The position numbers and the translations under genes were made by a program. A DNA stretch of 64,000 bases from Todiramphus chloris collaris (Eukaryota; Chordata; Aves; Coraciiformes; Alcedinidae), in contig JANVCC010000021.1 in assembly GCA_025345505.1 (NCBI GenBank), positions 2,027,743 through 2,091,742 on the forward strand, read 5' to 3'. Shown in pieces: positions 60,201 through 64,000 of this stretch (the stretch's first letter is position 1; each line of letters opens with the position of its first letter). Under the pieces are notes generated by a model. That model ran no database searches and was not told the origin of the DNA. It saw only the letters and a program-made list of their open reading frames with translations.

Positions 60201-61348
60201 GTAGTCTCAAGTTGGAAATATTTAAAGCAGACACAGTAGATTTTTGAAGCTCCACTTCAGGTTTATGTTTAAGTCCCGGTAAAGAAAGTGACTTAAGCAA
60301 ATGGTTGACTTTGATTTGGTTGAGTAAGGCTCCCAATCCGTTATACACATAAATAAGGTCTAAAAACTAGGAGAAACTGTTGCACTCCCAGCACAAAAGC
60401 CCCTGTCTCCTCTCTTGACAGAGCCATCCACCAGAAAGGGAACAGTCTTATTTGATAGGAAGCAAATATTGTGTCAAATATGCATATTGAAGAGCGATTG
60501 AAGGAGCTGGGAGTGTTTAGTTTGAGGAAGAGGAGGCTGAGGGGAGCCCTCATCACTCTCTACAACTCCCTGAAAGGACATTGGAGAGAGGTTGGTGCTG
60601 GGCTCTGCTCTCAGGTAATGAGCCACAGAACCAGAGGGAATGGATTCAAGCTGCACCAGGGGAGGGTTAGACTGGGCAGCAGGGAAAAATTGTTCACAGC
60701 AAGAGGAGTCAGACACTGGAAGGGGCTGCCCAGGGAGGGGGTTGAGCCCCCAGCCCTGGATGTGTTTGAGGGTCGTTTAGACGTGGTGTTGGGGGACATG
60801 GTTTAGGGAGGAACTTTGTAGAGTAGGGTGAATGGTTGGACTCGATGATCCCAAGGGGCTTTTCCAACGTGAATGATTCTGTGACTCTGTAACTATCAGC
60901 CATTTCCTTTACAGTCAGGCCTCACCTCATGCATTTCCTCAGCGTTCAATGTATTTTCAGATCTGATCATGTAAAAATAATTTACTTGTTTGTATTCAGG
61001 CTAATCTGTGTGAGCTCACTCAGCATCTCTAGGAGTCTTAAGGTTAGCCACGAGCAAGCTATGCGTTCAGAACGAAGGTCAAAAGCAGCTTCTGTTACTT
61101 TGCCATAGAGTTCCTTCAGCTGGACTCCATCCATTTTCTTTCAAAAGGGATGGTTCTTCTCACATTGCCTTCAAATTGTAATTGCAACAAATTAAACTTA
61201 ATAGTGGAACCGGTCTTAGTTCACACAGTACCTTGCCATTGCCCCCCTGCCTGTGAATGAGGTCGTCTGGGATTCGGGTACGTGTCTTCCTTCCACAGAA
61301 ATGACTCTCTGCAGTTCTGAAGATGCATCCTCACACAGGGAATGGGTT
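43802..61348 (-). CDS. CNGA3: CNGA3, cone photoreceptor cGMP-gated channel alpha-3 subunit; seven exons, first coding exon missing
   Basis: Spliced gene on the minus strand. The product is the main pore subunit of the cation channel that closes in the light when cGMP falls in cone outer segments; it assembles with CNGB3. Seven exons join in phase and give about 708 residues. Order: N-terminal region ending [34 protein letters not shown]; a Lys/Glu/Asp tract; S1 ([16 protein letters not shown]); S2; then in the last exon S3, S4 ([19 protein letters not shown]), S5, the pore with TIGETPPP, S6, C-linker, cyclic-nucleotide-binding domain and a C-terminal leucine-zipper-like coil. Human CNGA3 has 694 residues (memory); the Lys-rich exon explains most of the extra length here. 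About 34 N-terminal codons are missing and are presumably beyond 64000. Human CNGA1 was considered, but DPSSNLYY and [14 protein letters not shown]-like text fits CNGA3. Confidence 0.96.
45411..45696 (-). repeat. CR1 LINE, 3' end fragment
   Basis: Minus-strand tail at 45411 (tcacagactcatagaatgg) and the block ctccacagcctctctgggca. Sense to CNGA3. Confidence 0.9.
46165..46791 (+). repeat. CR1 LINE, 5'-truncated, about 630 bp
   Basis: ORF2 remnant ([20 protein letters not shown] at 46211-46453) through to the tail aacattctgtgattctgtg. Same subfamily as the copy at 62935-64000. Confidence 0.93.
47485..48030 (+). repeat. CR1 LINE, 5'-truncated, about 545 bp
   Basis: Starts at ctctggtgagacctcacctg and ends with three copies of the terminal word (agttctatgattctatgattc). 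It looks like one of the younger copies; its 3' part is nearly the same as those at 20134 and 50570. Confidence 0.93.
48562..48668 (-). CDS. CNGA3: CNGA3 exon: S2 segment
   Basis: 107 nt. The first G completes an Arg codon, then [20 protein letters not shown] and [14 protein letters not shown], then the first G of Gly. Acceptor (minus) ctttag, donor gtgagt. Matches the ACFDELQ...RTG exon of vertebrate CNGA genes. Confidence 0.97.
48669..49526 (-). other. CNGA3 intron, 0.86 kb
   Basis: Unique sequence; nothing recognised. Confidence 0.75.
49527..49634 (-). CDS. CNGA3: CNGA3 exon: S1 segment
   Basis: 108 nt. G completes the Glu codon begun in the previous exon, then [20 protein letters not shown] and [15 protein letters not shown] plus AG. 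Acceptor (minus) tttcctttccag, donor gtatgg. The reading frame stays open upstream of the acceptor to an ATG at 49735 (see findings). Confidence 0.97.
50570..50815 (-). repeat. CR1 LINE, 3' end fragment
   Basis: Minus-strand tail at 50570 (aacatagaatggtcaggg); the body is almost identical to the reverse of 47800-48010. Confidence 0.92.
51190..51316 (+). repeat. CR1 LINE, short 3' end fragment
   Basis: gatgtggtgttgggggatga, the block ccaaggggcttttccaacc, and attctgtgattcc. Same subfamily as the copy at 60480-60890. Confidence 0.85.
51626..51781 (-). CDS. CNGA3: CNGA3 Lys/Glu/Asp-rich exon built on a short tandem repeat
   Basis: 156 nt between the minus-strand acceptor gttatgttgtgcag and donor gtaagtatg. 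The frame set by both neighbours reads [20 protein letters not shown] and on to five KKDD units and KKKEE. Both ends have the same phase (GA|C or GA|G), so leaving the exon out keeps the frame. Charged tracts at this place are usual in CNG alpha subunits, and I recall the chicken cone channel being about 735 residues, which fits inclusion. Other frames of this purine tract give meaningless KRKKR or SSFLSSF frames. Confidence 0.9.
53417..53445. repeat. TATC/TA microsatellite
   Basis: tctatatatctatctatata followed by tatatg. Confidence 0.8.
54706..54710. repeat. Target-site duplication, left copy (CTGTC)
   Basis: Direct repeat next to the TG end of the LTR; matches the copy at 55280-55284. Confidence 0.75.
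54711..55279 (-). mobile_element. Solo LTR of an avian ERVL-type endogenous retrovirus
   Basis: A 569-bp block that, on the minus strand, begins TGTGTTGGGTCTGGCTG and ends CCAAACCACCACA, with TG/CA termini. It is flanked by a 5-bp direct repeat CTGTC (54706-54710 and 55280-55284), the duplication length of ERVL integrations. It carries the minus-strand words atatgatgtcagg and AATAAA (55011-55016) that I recall from avian ERVL LTRs. No internal retroviral sequence is next to it, so it is a solo LTR. Same strand as CNGA3. Confidence 0.85.
55280..55284. repeat. Target-site duplication, right copy (CTGTC)
   Basis: Direct repeat directly after the CA end of the LTR. Confidence 0.75.
56320..56373 (-). 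CDS. CNGA3: CNGA3 short N-terminal exon (54 nt)
   Basis: Minus-strand acceptor gctgcag, donor gtaagtacc. Reads (S)[17 protein letters not shown] then GA of a split codon. Human CNGA3 has SAWPLAKCNTNTSNNTEEE here (memory), which fixes the identity of this otherwise easily missed exon. Confidence 0.93.
56374..58148 (-). other. CNGA3 intron, 1.8 kb, dominated by a tetranucleotide array
   Basis: Array at 56755-57212 with a small satellite piece (ccaaccaaccaacc) near 57572. The rest is unique sequence. Confidence 0.8.
56755..57212. repeat. TACC/AACC tetranucleotide array, about 460 bp
   Basis: Long run of (CCTA)n with interspersed CCAA words and occasional changes such as aatgtacc and gagccaa. 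Frames through it read [14 protein letters not shown] and are artefacts. Confidence 0.95.
58149..58328 (-). CDS. CNGA3: CNGA3 N-terminal exon (RLSRFVVSV...)
   Basis: 180 nt. After the acceptor ctgttccttgcag, G completes Arg, then [20 protein letters not shown] and [20 protein letters not shown] to GGLN plus AG. Donor gtaaga. Aligns with human [26 protein letters not shown]. The ATG at 58424-58426 is in frame but lies upstream of a good acceptor and its sequence is unlike CNGA3, so it is not taken as the start. Confidence 0.96.
58329..61231 (-). other. CNGA3 intron, 2.9 kb
   Basis: One CR1 at 60480-60890. A 50-codon minus-strand open frame at 60982-61134 is noted in the findings. Otherwise unique A/T-rich sequence. 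Confidence 0.7.
60480..60890 (+). repeat. CR1 LINE, 5'-truncated, about 410 bp
   Basis: ORF2 remnant [20 protein letters not shown] at the left and the tail aatgattctgtgactctgt at the right. Confidence 0.92.
61232..61348 (-). CDS. CNGA3: CNGA3 N-terminal exon ([12 protein letters not shown]...)
   Basis: 117 nt, below the size at which a frame search would show it. Minus-strand acceptor ccttttgcag, donor gtactg. Reads [20 protein letters not shown] and onward to [11 protein letters not shown] plus AG; the split Arg then leads into LSRF of the next exon. Human has SRAHSSSEETSSVL and GSFTGQGIARLSR at the same place (memory), and the phase agrees. The polypyrimidine tract is poor: the intron next to the exon is A-rich, with a CR1 tail 32 nt away. 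Confidence 0.9.
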
Positions 61349-61380
61349 CTGCAAAAGGAATTTTTTTTTTTTTATTACTT

Positions 61381-61888
61381 CACAGAATTACTGAGGTTGG
61401 AAAAGACCTCTGAGATCATCAAGTCCAGCCTATGACCCAACACCAGCGCCTTGACTAGACCATGGCACTCAGTGCCACATCCAGCCTTTCTTTAAACACC
61501 TCCAGGGACGGTGACTCCACCACCTCCCTGGGCAGCCCATTCCACTCTCTGATCACCCTCTCTGTCAGGAATTGCTTGGTCCCGTTGAACTTCATACCGC
61601 TGGCCTCGGCCCATCGACCCAGCCTGTCCAGGTCCCTCTGCGGCATCTCCCTACCCTCCCAGTTTGGTGTCATCTGAAAATTCCCTGAGGGTAGCCTCAA
61701 TCCCCACATCCAGGTCATCAATAAAGATGCAGAACAGGACTGGGCCCAGTACCAATCCCTGGGGTACACCCCTGGTCACCAGATGCCAACTGGATGCAGC
61801 ACCGTTCACCACCACCACTCGCTGGGCTTGGTCACCCAACCAGTTTTTAATTCCGTACAGCCTGCAGCAGACTTCCCCCCTCATCTGA
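61381..61888 (-). repeat. CR1 LINE, about 510 bp, with reverse transcriptase remnant
   Basis: Minus-strand copy. The frame 61651-61884 reads [20 protein letters not shown] then [20 protein letters not shown], the CR1 reverse transcriptase palm with FSDD in place of the usual FADD. The RT part is joined directly to the 3' end, so there is an internal deletion of most of the ORF2 C-terminus. Tail ends at 61381. Confidence 0.93.
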
Positions 61889-62934
61889 TTTTTAGTCCAC
61901 CACTACATCACAGAAGGCAGCAAATTGTCCTCTTCCTAGTAATATGACTAAACGTAGAGCTAAGACTACATTCCTATTTTTCTGGAGCCATCCAACATGA
62001 AATGAAGTCAGTGGAAGCTCTGCTACCTGTTCCAGCAAGCTCAGAAGCTGATTCCTTACTGGTCAGTGCCACCCTGGTGAGAAGATACACAACCAGGGAA
62101 GCATGTTTTCTACTCTTAACACCTCCTGTACCAGATCAGAACATCAGCAGCTTCCCTTCAACGTGGAGATCATCCCCAGGGGGCTTTACAGTGACTACTC
62201 ACTGCTTTTTTTCAATGTTCTTCTCCTAGACACTCTTGGGGTTTAACAACCTGGAATTTCTACCAGTGATTTTACAGCGGTTAGTCCTGAGAAGCACCAC
62301 TGCTGTTCTTCCCAGCTGTCCAACCACAGGCCTAAGGGTGCTTGCTTCCTAGAAGCCATGAAGCTACCTGAAGCATCTGTCAACTCCCATGAGTTCCTGG
62401 AATTGTAAGGCTACTTATTAGGACTGAAATAATTAGCATTTGAGGAAAAAAAAGATGGAATTTTAGCCTCATCTTTCAGTAGTGGAGTTTTGAAACTGGC
62501 TTCACTGGAACCTGGGCTTTGCCAGGGCTCACCCCAGATTTTTTTACAAGACTCTGAGGGTTTTCTCTGTGGTTTTCATTCTTCTGTATTCACTTTTGCA
62601 AGGCTCTGTCGCGTCCATTAAAGATCACGTTTCCCCCCACACTCTGTAATGCAAGAACTCTCACATGTGCTACCTGTGCTGCCAGGAAAACACTGACTAG
62701 AAGGGTACCTGCAGTTTCTTTGTAAGAACTCCTGAAAGGACAATTTCCAGCTCAATTTTGTGTGTGCTCACAGCTCAGAAACTGACAAAAGGAGAATTAA
62801 AACTTTATTATTTCTACACAAAGAAGCGCGCTAAAAAAGGCAGGTCCTGCCAGTCCCAGAATCCTCAGCTTGTTAAATATTTTCTTCTAATGAGAGAAGA
62901 CTGATAGGCAATAGACACTAATGGGGACTAATTA

Positions 62935-64000
62935 ATCACAGAATGGAAGGAACCTCAAAAGATCATCGAGTCCAATCCCCTTGCCAGAGCAGGATCATCC
63001 AGAGCAGGTCACACAGGAACAGATCCAGGTGGGCTTTGAATGTCTCCAGAGAAGGAGACTCCACAGCCTCTCTGGGCAGCCTGGACCAGGCTCTGTCACC
63101 CTCACCATGAAAAAGTTTCTCCTCATGTTTCCATGGAACCTCCTCTGTTCCAGCTTGCACCCATTGCCCCTTGTCCTATCACCGGACATCACTGAGCAGA
63201 GCCTGGCTCCATCCTCCTGACACTCACCCTTTACATCTTCATAAACATGAACGAGGTCACCCCTCAGGCTCCTCTTCTCCAAGTTCCAGAGCCCCAGCTC
63301 CCTCAGCCTTTCCTCAGCAGGCAGATGTTCCACTCCATCATCTCTGTGTCTCTGCACTGGACTCTTTCCAGCAGTTCCCTGTCCTTCTTGAACTGAGGGG
63401 CCCAGAACTGGACACAATATTCCAGATGTGGCCTCCCCAGAGCAGAGCAGAGGGGGAGGAGAGCCTCTCTCCACCTACTAACCCACCCCTGGTGATCCAC
63501 CCCAGGATGCCATTGGCCTTCTTGGCCAGGAGGGCCCATTGCTGGCTCATGGTCACCCTGCTGCCCACCAGGACCCCCAGGGCCCTTTCCCCTGCGCTGC
63601 TCTCCAGCAGGTCAGTCCCCAGCCTGTACTGGTACCTGGGGCTGTTCTTTCCCAGATGCCAGACTCTACACTTGCCCTTGCTGTATTTCATTTGATTTCT
63701 CTCCAGCCTGTCCAGGTCTCTCTGGATGGCAGCACAGCTCTGCTGTGTCAGCCACTCCTCCCAGTTTGGTGTTGTCAGCAAACTTGCTGACAGTGCACTC
63801 TGTGCCCTCATCCAGGTCACTGATGAATATATTGACCAGAACTGGTCCCAGCACTGACCCTTGAGGGACTCCACTAGACACAGGCCTCCAACTAGAGTCT
63901 GCCCCACTGACCACAGCTCTCTGCCTCCTTTCCTTCAACCAGTTCACGATCCACCTCACTACCTGATCATCCAGAGCACACTTCCTCAGGTTAGCTGTGA
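62935..64000 (-). repeat. CR1 LINE, at least 1066 bp, runs off the window
   Basis: Longest CR1 here. On the minus strand it holds RT palm text [20 protein letters not shown] with [10 protein letters not shown], then ORF2 C-terminal text ([40 protein letters not shown]), then the tail at 62935. The catalytic FADD reads FADN (Asn codon at 63771-63773), and the frame shifts between 63666 and 63338-63907, so the copy is dead. Confidence 0.95.

Larger units (their letters stand above)
61349..64000 (-). other. CNGA3 upstream intron, partial, with two CR1 copies
   Basis: CR1 at 61381-61888 and 62935-64000; 61889-62934 is unique sequence. I searched the minus strand for the first coding exon (about 34 codons, starting MAKI in human) and did not find it. 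Confidence 0.65.

Noticed and set aside
61889-64000. Search for the first CNGA3 coding exon and promoter
   Set aside because: No minus-strand ATG in this stretch is followed by text like MAKINTQYS; the exon is most likely beyond 64000.

Overview
This is about 64 kb of vertebrate, almost certainly avian, genomic DNA. The evidence is the two host genes (introns compact compared with mammals), about 22 pieces of the CR1 LINE with the typical ATTCTRTG tail, and one bird-type ERVL solo LTR. No prokaryotic features, tRNA, rRNA or CRISPR array were seen. The species cannot be fixed from the sequence alone.

Left half (1-36 kb, + strand): UBE3A (E6-AP), the HECT ubiquitin ligase. Ten exons can be placed with correct splice phases, from the conserved exon for the N-terminal extension (200-244) to the stop codon at 34582-34584. 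Joined, they give an 859-residue protein from the canonical methionine, whose ATG is split AT|G by an 11 kb intron. The AZUL zinc module, the LQELL motif, the HECT fold and the catalytic cysteine are all present. The upstream promoter and first exons lie outside the window.

Middle (about 35.3-43.4 kb): the gap between two convergent genes. It holds one CR1 and several overlapping GC-rich open frames that I do not believe are genes.

Right half (43.4-64 kb, - strand): CNGA3, the cone cyclic-nucleotide-gated channel alpha subunit. Seven exons are placed, covering about 708 residues to the stop at 43802. They include a phase-symmetric, purine-rich exon encoding a Lys/Glu/Asp tract. The first coding exon (about 34 codons by analogy with human) was not found and is probably beyond 64000. 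The introns hold CR1 copies, a solo ERVL LTR with a 5-bp target duplication, and a roughly 460-bp TACC-type tetranucleotide array.

UBE3A and CNGA3 do not share a pathway. Their interest is their tail-to-tail linkage, the arrangement reported for non-eutherian vertebrates before UBE3A joined the imprinted SNRPN region in eutherians. I found no convincing undescribed system. The best leads are the length-variable Lys-rich CNGA3 exon, a CR1 tail sitting 32 nt from a CNGA3 splice acceptor, a possible alternative CNGA3 N-terminus, and several minisatellites, one of which contains an assembly gap.
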